From positions 1 through 64,000 of the forward strand of contig UQLU01000002.1 of assembly GCA_900542065.1 (NCBI GenBank): DNA of 64,000 nt, in the 5' to 3' direction. The notes under the pieces are model-generated. The model did no database searches, had not been told where the DNA came from, and saw only the letters and a program-made list of their open reading frames with translations. This document shows, in pieces, positions 1 through 8,264 of the stretch. The number at the start of each line of letters is the position of its first letter. Within the stretch, counting starts at the first letter, position 1. Source of the DNA: an uncultured Eggerthella sp. (GTDB lineage Bacteria; Actinomycetota; Coriobacteriia; Coriobacteriales; Eggerthellaceae). The translations under genes and the position numbers were made by a program.

Positions 1-60
<60 letters not shown>

Positions 61-293
61 AAAAACAAGTAATGTAATTACTTGTATGAAGTGTTTGATT
101 ATCTGGTTTTATGTCAAAGTATCCAGAGCCTTTTTGATTAGGTTGGATTAACTTGACGGGATCATTTTCTAGCTTAATTAATCCACTTTAAAAGTGTCTG
201 TTTCACAGTATCCAGTTGTGAAGGTTCTTGTACTCGAAAGTTCTTATTTGAACTTCCGTTGTGCTTGCGGACTCGCCGCTCGCGCAAGGAGAT
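61..293 (-). other. rRNA operon leader
   Basis: This is transcribed spacer between the rrn promoter and the 16S 5' end, with no open reading frame worth calling. It contains a small perfect hairpin (AAGTTC / GAACTT, 238-255) and repeated GTATCCAG words near 119 and 209. Such leaders normally carry processing stems and antitermination signals; I cannot identify a convincing boxA here. From the terminator at 477 to the 16S start nothing else is recognisable. Confidence 0.6.
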
Positions 294-322
294 AATTTAC
301 TCTTGTCCTACCCCCGTGTCAA
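294..322 (-). promoter_or_regulatory. rRNA operon promoter
   Basis: On the minus strand a perfect -35 (TTGACA, 317-322) is separated by exactly 17 nt from a -10 like TAAATT (294-299). It points into the 16S gene about 230 nt downstream. The strength of the match and position make it the likely main rrn promoter in view; additional promoters further upstream are not evident. Confidence 0.85.
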
Positions 323-326
323 CAAC

Positions 327-352
327 TTTTTTAAACTTTTTTGAACTTTTTT
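327..352 (-). promoter_or_regulatory. phased A-tract upstream element of rrn promoter
   Basis: Three A6 tracts (T6 on the plus strand at 327-332, 337-342 and 347-352) are spaced exactly 10 bp apart directly upstream of the -35 box. This gives intrinsic DNA curvature and an A/T-rich surface of the kind contacted by the RNA polymerase alpha C-terminal domain (UP element). The arrangement is read directly; the function is inferred. Confidence 0.7.
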
Positions 353-476
353 AGCAAGCATGCAACCACTTGCTTCTTATCAGGTGTTTTACTTAGAAAT
401 TGCCGCTAATTATTTTGAAAGAGTTCAGTGCGCTATAAACAGCAAACTAGCCCCAAGCGTTAATACCTAGGATTAC

Positions 477-512
477 AAAACCAGCCCCAAGCTGTAGTGC
501 TTGGGGCTGGTT
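477..512 (-). terminator. intrinsic terminator of molybdoenzyme operon 1
   Basis: A 14-bp perfect stem (AACCAGCCCCAAGC, 479-492, with its complement 499-512) and 6-nt loop is followed on the minus strand by TTTTG. It lies 65 nt after the stop of the TorD-like gene at 575 and upstream of the rrn promoter, so it insulates the rRNA operon from operon 1. The word AGCCCCAAGC occurs once more at 449-458. Confidence 0.85.
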
Positions 513-574
513 AATCGTTTCGCTAGGCTTATGCTTGCTTATAGTTCGTATTCGTTTAATAGTTTAATACCTCA

Positions 575-1426
575 CTATCGCTGTCTAGCGTACGTTACCA
601 ATGAATACAGAAGGGCTTGCGTCAAGCTTACTAAATTGTCGTAGTAACCACCTTTTGCTTCTTTTCGTATAGCCTCATGGAATTTCTCTATCCATGAAAG
701 GGGATGTATCTGAATAAATTTGATGCCACTCGTTGTAATCCCCCCTACACATCCTTTGTCTACATCAGATTCTTTGCCTGTAGTAGGATTACTGGACTCC
801 TCTAATGAAGATGCCGCACTTGAGCAAAGAGTTGATATATAAAGAAGTTCTATGCCAATGTGATCGTCGTATTGGTTATTTTTGTTTGATACTTGCAACC
901 CTACTTCTCGCAGAGCTTTACGCATTTCCAGCGTTGGATGACCAAAACCAGACGTTACTTCTTTATCTCTATAGAAGGTTTCCCACGGCGCTGCAGCGGG
1001 AGACGGCGGACCCACAAATAAGTGTGTAAACTCCACCGAAACTGCCGTAACAGGATCAATTCCTACGACCGTATCCTCCAGAAAAAACTGCGCATCTCTC
1101 ATAGACGCCTGTGCTCTGGGCAATCCTTCGACACCAGATGCACCCTGCGCATGAGACAATCCTTGCATACCAAATGTCTGTGCATTGGTGCTTAAGTCAT
1201 CTGGATTAAACGCTTGAGCATAGTGGGCAAGATTATCTAGCGCGCGCCTTACCTCTTTGTCACAAAAATCAGGAAAAGCCATCCAGAATTCTGCTCGCAA
1301 ACCCACATCTAGCGTTTGACTCATTGGGGATAGCAACGAGTTACCTAAAAAAGCAAGCGCTTCAGCATAAGCAGTATAGATATTCGCTTCCACTGCTTCA
1401 GGATGGTCTGTATCTGTATGAGTCAC
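575..1426 (-). CDS. TorD/DmsD-family molybdoenzyme chaperone
   Basis: Cytoplasmic chaperones of this family bind the Tat signal and apo form of a DMSO-reductase-family catalytic subunit and assist cofactor loading before export. The family signature EFTHLFVGP is at residues 132-140, followed by APWETFYRD (146-154) and the DDHIG motif near 188. At 283 aa it is longer than the usual 180-220 because of an extra segment of about 40 residues (78-117) containing a short imperfect repeat (GLSHAQGAS / GLPRAQAS). The start is GTG, 9 nt after the stop of the NrfD gene, with GTAGG as a weak ribosome site. It is the last gene of operon 1, and its likely client is the protein encoded at 3269-5686. Confidence 0.85.
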   Translation of the reverse strand: MTHTDTDHPEAVEANIYTAYAEALAFLGNSLLSPMSQTLDVGLRAEFWMAFPDFCDKEVRRALDNLAHYAQAFNPDDLSTNAQTFGMQGLSHAQGASGVEGLPRAQASMRDAQFFLEDTVVGIDPVTAVSVEFTHLFVGPPSPAAAPWETFYRDKEVTSGFGHPTLEMRKALREVGLQVSNKNNQYDDHIGIELLYISTLCSSAASSLEESSNPTTGKESDVDKGCVGGITTSGIKFIQIHPLSWIEKFHEAIRKEAKGGYYDNLVSLTQALLYSLVTYARQR

Positions 1427-1435
1427 TGTTTCGAC

Positions 1436-2623
1436 CTACTTCTTTGTAACAAACACTTTCATAAGCACGATCAAACCAAGAACCACCAGAGCACTTACGC
1501 CGACAAAAATGAGAAGTTCAATAGGAGATGCCATATAGGTTCCCTGCACTACCCACATACTTCCTACTCCACCAGTTGCGGCAGAGGGACCGCCCAAGGT
1601 AACACCAAGTGCCCCTTCAACATTTGGGGTAATAAAGCTTGTAAGCAATAGCCACATACGCTTGCAAAATACGCCCACAATAACAAGTACTGCAGAAACT
1701 AAAACAAGAGTTGTGTTTTCACGATTCTTGGCAAATATCAATACCAAGAATGGAATAAGCAAGCCACCTATAATTTCAAACCAGAAGAAGGGAGCAGTTG
1801 CGCCCATAAGCATATGAGAAAGCGCTACGGATTCATGCCCGCCAGGATATGCCATCGTTAAAATCTCGCAACCAATAAGAAATGCATCGATAGCGATAAA
1901 AGTAGCCAATAGTCCAGCTATCTTTGTAAAAGTTTCTTTAGCAATGCTAAAAATGTCTGCTTTTTCTAAAGCAACAAGCACGACTAGAATAAGCGACAAA
2001 CCAGAATCACATGCAGAAGCAATAAAGATAGGCGCCATAATTGCCGAATACCACGCACGGGCTTCCTGTAATCCAAAGATCCAAGCATCAACGCAAAGCA
2101 CCAATACCGCTAAAGGCAATGCCACTCGCGCCACTTTACGAACGCCATCTTCGTTGCCTTTTACCATGAATACCAGAAATACTACATTCACAATCATAAA
2201 AAGTGTGATGCCGCACATGTCCCACAAAAGCGGGCTAGCAAAGTTAGGGCCAGTCAGCATGCGCCATACACGAGACAAACCGCCAAGGTCAATCAAAATA
2301 GAAATACCACCCGCACAAATACATACCAGCGCAATAATAAGAGCAGGAAGCGTTATCCCTTTGAGCCACTCAACATTAAAAACGTGAGCAGCTGAAGCCA
2401 CAATCATAGCGCCGGCAGAAAGTCCCACAAAAAACATGAACATAGCGATATACATGCCCCACGAAGTGGCATTATTCATACCCGTAACGCCAAGGCCAGC
2501 TACGAGCTGATAAATCCAAGCAGCAATGCCCACCAAAGCAAGTACAGCAAGTACCGCCATTAAACCTTTTGTTTTTGAAGAAGACTGCACAATGGAGTCT
2601 TTAACGTTAGTTATAAATTGCAT
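1436..2623 (-). CDS. NrfD/PsrC-type quinol-interacting membrane anchor
   Basis: A 395-residue integral membrane protein with about ten hydrophobic segments from residue 20 to the C-terminus. Size and composition match the NrfD/PsrC family, which anchors periplasmic-side molybdoenzymes and exchanges electrons with menaquinol. It sits in the classic order catalytic subunit, FeS subunit, anchor, all co-directional with gaps of 12 nt. AGGAGG lies 8 nt before its ATG. It is clearly different from the shorter DmsC-type anchor of operon 2, so the two enzymes belong to different branches of the superfamily. Confidence 0.88.
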   Translation of the reverse strand: MQFITNVKDSIVQSSSKTKGLMAVLAVLALVGIAAWIYQLVAGLGVTGMNNATSWGMYIAMFMFFVGLSAGAMIVASAAHVFNVEWLKGITLPALIIALVCICAGGISILIDLGGLSRVWRMLTGPNFASPLLWDMCGITLFMIVNVVFLVFMVKGNEDGVRKVARVALPLAVLVLCVDAWIFGLQEARAWYSAIMAPIFIASACDSGLSLILVVLVALEKADIFSIAKETFTKIAGLLATFIAIDAFLIGCEILTMAYPGGHESVALSHMLMGATAPFFWFEIIGGLLIPFLVLIFAKNRENTTLVLVSAVLVIVGVFCKRMWLLLTSFITPNVEGALGVTLGGPSAATGGVGSMWVVQGTYMASPIELLIFVGVSALVVLGLIVLMKVFVTKK

Positions 2624-2635
2624 GATAAAGACCTC

Positions 2636-3256
2636 CTACTGCAGATAAAACACTTGAGGATCAGTTCCCTGGTCTTCAAGCAAGATACGAACATTGCCTT
2701 CACGACGAAGCTTCGAAATTTCCGAATTGGGATCATCCAGATCACCATACACACGAGCACGCGCAGGGCAACATTCGACACACATTGGCTGAGCTTCACC
2801 GCGGTCTATACGCTCTTTGCAAAGCGTGCATTTTTCCATTACACCCGCAGGACGCGAAGGTACATCGCGATCACCATAGTCAAACCCTGTTGAACGCTCA
2901 GGGTCATTCCAGTTAAACGTACGAGCGTTGTAAGGACATGCAGCCATGCACATGCGACATCCAATGCACTTATCGTAATCAATTTCTACTCTGCCCTTTT
3001 CATCCTTATAGGTAGCCCCTGTTGGACATACCTTCAGGCAGGCGGGATTTTCACAATGCTGACAAGCCACTGGCAAATACGTACGACTTAAATTTGGATA
3101 CGTACCTTGAGCACCATCCATTACATCACAATCTTCAGTAAGAATACGATTCCACAACATGCCGTCGGGAACATTGTTGCTCATCTTGCATGCATTAGCG
3201 CAAGTATGACAGCCAACACAGCGATCGAGCTTGATTGCTATAGCTAATTTAGTCAT
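2636..3256 (-). CDS. 4Fe-4S electron-transfer subunit of molybdoenzyme 1 (DmsB/PsrB-like)
   Basis: This 206-residue protein has four cysteine groups of the DmsB/PsrB/NrfC family: CVGCHTCANAC near residue 13, CQHCENPACLKVC near 64, CIGCRMCMAAC near 97, and CTLC with a later CVECC near 143-162. These would bind four cubane clusters carrying electrons between the membrane anchor and the catalytic subunit. It has no signal peptide, so it would be exported as a passenger of the Tat-targeted catalytic subunit. It starts 12 nt after that gene with GAGGGG as ribosome site. Confidence 0.92.
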   Translation of the reverse strand: MTKLAIAIKLDRCVGCHTCANACKMSNNVPDGMLWNRILTEDCDVMDGAQGTYPNLSRTYLPVACQHCENPACLKVCPTGATYKDEKGRVEIDYDKCIGCRMCMAACPYNARTFNWNDPERSTGFDYGDRDVPSRPAGVMEKCTLCKERIDRGEAQPMCVECCPARARVYGDLDDPNSEISKLRREGNVRILLEDQGTDPQVFYLQ

Positions 3257-3268
3257 GATTCACCCCTC

Positions 3269-5686
3269 TTAAGCTTTTTCAATCTGAACAAGGGTGTCAG
3301 AGAAAGGAGTAACCGGGCCACACATCAATTCGTATCCACGCTCTAACGTCGTGTCATTAGTAACCGATTGCATATTGCCTTCAATAGTGAAATCACCCAT
3401 GGCCAGTTCATAAATTCGTGCACATCCTGGACGAATAGATTCATTGCCGTTGACATATACCTTGAATTCTCCGCGATCATTAAATACGCGAACGGCATCG
3501 CCCGTTTTAAGTCCACGAGATTCAAGTTCTTGCGGATTCACTTCGATGGTAGGACGATAGTATTGTTTGATCCATTCAGCATTTTGGAACTGGTTGTGAA
3601 TCTGGAAACGCGTACGTACATTCGATAGCTGCAGCGGATACGTTGAGCGAATATCATCTGAAGCAATTTCTACAGGAGCCTCCCATTGAGGAAGAGCCTG
3701 ATTGAAATCCACGAGCGAATCGTAGTACACCTCCATACGACCAGAATCAGTAACGAAAGCATAGTCTTCTAAAACGCGCCTGCATTCTTGTGCGGCTTCA
3801 ATTGGCCAAACACCTTGATTGTCTGCAATCTGCTCAACCGTAAGCGTATTGATAGCAGGGTCTTCCGAAGTAGAAAGAATGGCATCGACGCGTTGCTTTG
3901 AGGTTGCTGGCAAAGCATTTTCAAAACCGAGTCGCTTTGCTAATTCACGCTGGATCCACAGTTCGGTCTTTGCTTCAAACAGGGGATCTACTATTTTTTC
4001 TTGCAAAAGAATCTGATTATAGCCGTTTTTGATATTGCCAAAATCTTCATCGCATTCAAAACGCGTGGTGCAAGGCAGCACATAATCTGCCCACTTGCAA
4101 CCTTCGGTAAAGTAAGGGTCAATCGAAACAATAAGATCAAGCGATTTTGCCCATTCGTTCGTGACGTTCATATTGCCATAGTGCTGACATAAGTCGTCAC
4201 CTGCAGCAATGAGTACATGCGCGTTGCTTTCTTTGGTACGCATGTCATAGCTTGCCATTTCGTTTTCAGCGGCAACCATATCTTCAGGAAGCGCCCATTC
4301 ACCTAAAGCAGCAGTATGGCAGTTATACGTACCACCAACATAAACACCAACGCCTGTGCCAGGTTTGCCAATATTACCTGTCAATGCAACCAATACCGCA
4401 GCAGCATGACCTGCAATATCTGCATTCGCAATCTTGTCATTGCCGCCCCAGCCGAGAGCAAGCGAAGAGGGTCCCTCTGCATATAATTCTGCAAGTTCGA
4501 TAATTTTCTCTGCAGGAATTCCCGTAATTTCTGCTGCCCAATCGGAAGAATAGTCCTTCATAGAATCCTGCAAGAGATCATATACTGTACGAACTTGCGC
4601 ACCACGAAATGTTGTAGTTCCCGATAAAGCAGGATTGGTGGTTTCTTGATAAGGCACCGCGCGACCAGAAACAGCATCAATTACATAGAACGGATCCGCA
4701 CTTCCGTCTTCTGGAGCTTCAACGCCTTCTTCATCAGTAACCATTTGAGGTTCATGATCACGAATGATCTTGCCTGTAGCTACATCTACCAAGAATGGAT
4801 AAGACGTATGCTGCTTCATGAAATCTTCGTCAATCAGACCATTATTCATAATGTGGGAGATCATACCGAAATACAGCGCAGCGTCGGTACCAGGCTCAAT
4901 AGGAATCCATTCATCGGATTTACTTGCCGTGGTTGAATAATGCGGATCGACCGTAACCATCTTAGCGCCTGCGTCTTTTGCCTCAAAGAACAAGCGAACC
5001 TGCGGTAACGTGGACTCACAAAAATTAGAACCTACGGTAAGGACAAGCTTGGAGTTTACCCAGTCGCGTGCTTCTGGTGTTGACATAGCATAGCCACCGC
5101 CAAGACCAATCGAAGGGTCAAGCCCATTACCATAACCTACGTCAATGCCCGTATTACCACGTCCTTGTGCACCAAGCATTGCTTGCAAGAACGCACAATC
5201 GGTTTCGCTTGATGTGGTAACAACCACAGAATTCTTACCATAGGTATCTTGAGATTCTTTAATTTTGTTGGCAATATCGTCGAGTGCCTCTTCCCAGCTG
5301 ACTTGTTCGAACTGGTTAGTGCCTCGATCACCCACGCGCTTAAGTGGAGCCTGAATGCGCCCTTCACCATAAATATGCTGAACTTCAGAAATTCCCTTTA
5401 AACAAATGGTCTTCAACCTATCCATTGCGCAGGCATCATTTGGTTGAATCATTACCAAACGACCATCACGCACGGTACATTTCAAAGGACACATACCACC
5501 ACAGTGAGCTTGATGATAGGTGTAGGCGAAATGTTCATCTACTGTTTCAGTAGCCGAAGCTTTACTAAGCCATCCACTAGTAGAGGTCATGCTACCCAGA
5601 CCAAGGCCAAGCACACCAAGAGCTCCCGCTCCTTTTATAAACCCACGACGAGATATACCGCCATGAGAAGTGTCTGTGCGAGACAT
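3269..5686 (-). CDS. Tat-exported molybdopterin oxidoreductase, catalytic subunit 1
   Basis: The start chosen is the ATG preceded by GAGGAGG at 7-nt spacing, giving 805 aa; an upstream in-frame start would add 18 residues with no ribosome site. A Tat signal (SRRGFIKG, arginines 13-14) and hydrophobic stretch to about residue 45 precede a CxxxCxxxC cluster site (Cys62, 66, 70) and Cys95, typical of DMSO-reductase-family enzymes. The region where operon 2's enzyme has its serine Mo ligand reads VGYGNGLDPS (183-192) here, so the ligand is not obvious. The FeS plus NrfD partners resemble Psr-type and gut actinobacterial catechol dehydroxylase complexes. Substrate cannot be predicted. Confidence 0.9.
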   Translation of the reverse strand: MSRTDTSHGGISRRGFIKGAGALGVLGLGLGSMTSTSGWLSKASATETVDEHFAYTYHQAHCGGMCPLKCTVRDGRLVMIQPNDACAMDRLKTICLKGISEVQHIYGEGRIQAPLKRVGDRGTNQFEQVSWEEALDDIANKIKESQDTYGKNSVVVTTSSETDCAFLQAMLGAQGRGNTGIDVGYGNGLDPSIGLGGGYAMSTPEARDWVNSKLVLTVGSNFCESTLPQVRLFFEAKDAGAKMVTVDPHYSTTASKSDEWIPIEPGTDAALYFGMISHIMNNGLIDEDFMKQHTSYPFLVDVATGKIIRDHEPQMVTDEEGVEAPEDGSADPFYVIDAVSGRAVPYQETTNPALSGTTTFRGAQVRTVYDLLQDSMKDYSSDWAAEITGIPAEKIIELAELYAEGPSSLALGWGGNDKIANADIAGHAAAVLVALTGNIGKPGTGVGVYVGGTYNCHTAALGEWALPEDMVAAENEMASYDMRTKESNAHVLIAAGDDLCQHYGNMNVTNEWAKSLDLIVSIDPYFTEGCKWADYVLPCTTRFECDEDFGNIKNGYNQILLQEKIVDPLFEAKTELWIQRELAKRLGFENALPATSKQRVDAILSTSEDPAINTLTVEQIADNQGVWPIEAAQECRRVLEDYAFVTDSGRMEVYYDSLVDFNQALPQWEAPVEIASDDIRSTYPLQLSNVRTRFQIHNQFQNAEWIKQYYRPTIEVNPQELESRGLKTGDAVRVFNDRGEFKVYVNGNESIRPGCARIYELAMGDFTIEGNMQSVTNDTTLERGYELMCGPVTPFSDTLVQIEKA

Positions 5687-5880
5687 TATTCCTCCTCGAA
5701 GTATGTAATTAGTTAGAAATACCTGTACCTTTGACAGCACTCAAAAGTTTCTTGGAGATGGGCATCATAGAAATTACCCTTGAGCAAATGATTGATTCCC
5801 CTTCTGCTGCCATAATTAAACAATAAGCACCCCATCACTATTCATTGTGCCTGTGACTAAGATGGAGTGCAATTTATATG

Positions 5881-5902
5881 ATTATTCTTGTTAGAGAATA
5901 AT
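5881..5902. promoter_or_regulatory. palindromic operator, site A (upstream of operon 1)
   Basis: Perfect inverted repeat ATTATTCT-N6-AGAATAAT located 195 nt upstream of the catalytic-subunit start. The same 8-6-8 palindrome occurs at 10959, 14606 and 22263, always beside molybdenum-related genes. On the minus strand it lies just upstream of weak promoter-like sequence (GTGCAA complement at 5867-5872), a position expected for an activator. Confidence 0.55.
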
Positions 5903-5922
5903 TTAAATTCAATTTTTATGAC

Positions 5923-5981
5923 CTGGGGTTATTCGACATTATTAAATTTTATTTACTAAAAACTATTCCAAATAACCCCAG
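5923..5981 (-). terminator. long-loop inverted repeat after operon 2
   Basis: An 11-bp perfect inverted repeat (CTGGGGTTATT, 5923-5933, and its complement 5971-5981) encloses a 37-nt A/T-rich loop. It begins 10 nt after the stop of the TorD-like gene at 5991 and could end operon 2 transcription, although no U-run follows. The 5687-5990 gap otherwise holds only operon 1's promoter region and operator site A. Confidence 0.4.
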
Positions 5982-5990
5982 ATAGCGACG

Positions 5991-6650
5991 CTACCGATAG
6001 AAGCGAGGACAGGTAACTTCTATCTGTAGTTCGTTTTGAATACCGCGCAAGCTTTCCTGGGTCAATAGAGCCAGACCCTTATAAAACGAATGAGTAGAAG
6101 CCTTATACATAAGGTCAAGAAAGTGTCCCGCCCAGGTAAGAAGATGAAGCTGCAAGAATTCATGCACGAGATTTGGCTTATGCACCGCCAGATAAGCCAT
6201 CATAGCAAGCATCGTCCCTATATGGTCTTCAGGTTCGTCGCTTTCGTGTTTTTGGACAGCTATGCCATTGTGTCGCATCCAATCGTGCAATCGCATAGTA
6301 CTAGAACCAAAGATTACCTGATCTTTGTCTAGATACACCGAACCCCAAGGGGCTGCTGCTTTCTTTTGGGGTCCAACAAATAACCTGCGGTATTCCCAGT
6401 ACAGTTGTTCATCATCTATGCCAGCCTGTAGTCCCTCTTGCATTTGCACAATGGCACTATAAGCAGCGCGGTTTTCAACAAAAGGCCATTCACTTGATGC
6501 CTGTTTAGGATTCAGCGAAACGAAAGCATCAAAGAGCGGGCTTATTTCCTTTTTATCGAGTTTGGGATCATGGGTAAAAAAGGGAGAAAGTGAATCTCCA
6601 ATAAACTGAATTGCATATGCTTGCCGCTGAGTAATAGTTTGTTCAGCCAT
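5991..6650 (-). CDS. TorD/DmsD-family molybdoenzyme chaperone 2
   Basis: A 219-residue protein of normal family length. It shows EYRRLFVGP (near 86-94), AAAPWGSVYLD (99-109), EPEDHIGT (about 139-146) and a LLTWAGHFLDLM helix, all characteristic of TorD-family chaperones. It is the last gene of operon 2 and probably serves the DmsA-like enzyme at 8265-10760. It is only distantly similar to the chaperone of operon 1, which argues that each operon carries its own dedicated chaperone. A hairpin at 6679-6704 separates it from the anchor gene and may tune its level. Confidence 0.9.
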   Translation of the reverse strand: MAEQTITQRQAYAIQFIGDSLSPFFTHDPKLDKKEISPLFDAFVSLNPKQASSEWPFVENRAAYSAIVQMQEGLQAGIDDEQLYWEYRRLFVGPQKKAAAPWGSVYLDKDQVIFGSSTMRLHDWMRHNGIAVQKHESDEPEDHIGTMLAMMAYLAVHKPNLVHEFLQLHLLTWAGHFLDLMYKASTHSFYKGLALLTQESLRGIQNELQIEVTCPRFYR

Positions 6651-6678
6651 AGTTTTCCTTTACCTATTTCAATGGCGA

Positions 6679-6704
6679 AAGGGCGCGAATAACATCGCGC
6701 CCTT
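6679..6704 (-). terminator. intercistronic hairpin between anchor and chaperone genes
   Basis: A 10-bp perfect stem AAGGGCGCGA / TCGCGCCCTT with a 6-nt loop. On the minus strand it is followed by TTTCGCC, only a weak U-tract, so partial termination or 3'-end protection of the dmsABC part of the message is more likely than a full stop. Confidence 0.5.
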
Positions 6705-6768
6705 AGCTAGTTTTAATTTGCCCTAATATGCACAAATGACACTTAGGATAGTTTCATCTAGGATTTCT

Positions 6769-7626
6769 TTACAGCGCAATACCAATCTGCAAACCGTAGA
6801 AACACAGACGAGCCAAGAAAATTGCAACGACTACCAAGACTACTGCAATACCAAGCATCAACGCTGATGGATAAAGTTTGATCGCGAAAAACCCTAAGCC
6901 GTAGGCAAGAACCGAAAGAATGATAAATACTACAAAGCAAGGAATAAGACTTGCTGATAATGCTGCCACATTCAAGAACACGCTTGCAGTAGTAGAAGCC
7001 ATTACAAAGAACGCAATGACGCCGGCAAGAGCCACAAAAGCACCTATGGTAAATACCCAGAATATCGATTTTTCCTCAGCATCACCAAGCGTAATGTTGC
7101 TATTAGTTGCAAGTGACAACACCAACATACCAAACAACGTACCGCCAAACAGGAAGAAACCAACCATCATGACAGGCGTTACGGGCGTATTCCAGGAAGC
7201 TACGCCAGGGAGCATATAAGCTAATCCAACAAAGATTGCAAAGATTAAGCCAAGTACTGCCACCACGATAGAAAATACCTTACGCGCTTCAAACGTAAGC
7301 TTTCCTGTCAAAGCTACAATCCAATAAATTGCCGCTGCAATACAGAACACACCAAATGCTGTTATTTCATTTGCTAATGGTGTAGTTCCGATGGTAGAAG
7401 CAACATTGAGTGCATTATGCGGACTTGCCAAATGCATAAAGGAAGCTATTAAGCCTACAAGGCAGAACAGCAAAGGCACAATCGTGAAACCGTCTATCTT
7501 TTTGTATTCTTCCGCGGAGAACTTCTTTGTAAAAAATACCAAAGCTAAGGTTACGAATGCACCTGCACCCATAGGGGCGAGCGTCGTAAAGATCGCAAGA
7601 GGTAATTCATGCAGAGCCATATCCAT
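6769..7626 (-). CDS. dmsC: DmsC-like membrane anchor subunit
   Basis: A 285-residue protein with about eight hydrophobic helices and the DmsC-family N-terminus (MALHELPLAIFTTLAPMGAG). DmsC anchors the DmsAB dimer and oxidises menaquinol. It follows the FeS subunit gene with a 3-nt gap; GGAGG lies within the end of that gene, suggesting translational coupling. Together with the next two upstream genes it forms a complete DmsABC-type complex. Confidence 0.9.
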   Translation of the reverse strand: MDMALHELPLAIFTTLAPMGAGAFVTLALVFFTKKFSAEEYKKIDGFTIVPLLFCLVGLIASFMHLASPHNALNVASTIGTTPLANEITAFGVFCIAAAIYWIVALTGKLTFEARKVFSIVVAVLGLIFAIFVGLAYMLPGVASWNTPVTPVMMVGFFLFGGTLFGMLVLSLATNSNITLGDAEEKSIFWVFTIGAFVALAGVIAFFVMASTTASVFLNVAALSASLIPCFVVFIILSVLAYGLGFFAIKLYPSALMLGIAVVLVVVAIFLARLCFYGLQIGIAL

Positions 7627-7629
7627 GGT

Positions 7630-8250
7630 CTATTCCACCTCCTGTGTATTGGTAACCAATCCAGTTGTATCACCTGGATCAAGAGCAGCAGGGCTCTTCT
7701 TAATAATAATGTTGGGATTAGTGATAGAAGGATCGGGCATAGGAGCAATACCAGAAACCCCTTCATATTCCTTCTTCAATTCATCAATAGGACCAAAATC
7801 AAGTGCGCGAAGCGGACACGCATCTACACAGATGGGGTTTTTACCTTCCGCTACGCGACTAGCACAACCATCGCACTTTACCGAATGTCCCAATTCACGA
7901 TCAACTTTTGGAACGTTGTAGGGGCAATTCATAGCGCAATAGCCACAACCGATACATTTGGTCGTATCAACACTTACTAACCCTGTATCAGGATCTTTAT
8001 GCATCGCACCCGTTGGGCACACCGCCACACATGCAGGATCATCGCAATGCTGGCAAGCAAGCGATACGTGATAAACAAAACAGTCCGTCGAGTATGTGCC
8101 TTCAGATTCTGTCCAAGAACCACCTTCGAAGTCATACACCTTACGAAATGCATTGTCGACAGTAAGATCGTTGTAGTCTTTGCATGCCATGGTGCAGGTA
8201 CGACAGCCTGTACAACGTGAATTATCGAAATAAAATCCGTATTGCGTCAC
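7630..8250 (-). CDS. dmsB: DmsB-like 4Fe-4S electron-transfer subunit
   Basis: A 206-residue ferredoxin-like subunit with four cysteine groups: CTGCRTCTMAC near residue 13, CQHCDDPACVAVC, CIGCGYCAMNC and CDGC followed by CVDAC. These match the four-cluster DmsB family linking DmsC to DmsA. The start is GTG, 14 nt after dmsA. It is the same length as the FeS subunit of operon 1 but diverged, so the operons are not a recent duplication. Confidence 0.92.
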   Translation of the reverse strand: MTQYGFYFDNSRCTGCRTCTMACKDYNDLTVDNAFRKVYDFEGGSWTESEGTYSTDCFVYHVSLACQHCDDPACVAVCPTGAMHKDPDTGLVSVDTTKCIGCGYCAMNCPYNVPKVDRELGHSVKCDGCASRVAEGKNPICVDACPLRALDFGPIDELKKEYEGVSGIAPMPDPSITNPNIIIKKSPAALDPGDTTGLVTNTQEVE

Positions 8251-8264
8251 GATAACCTACCCCC

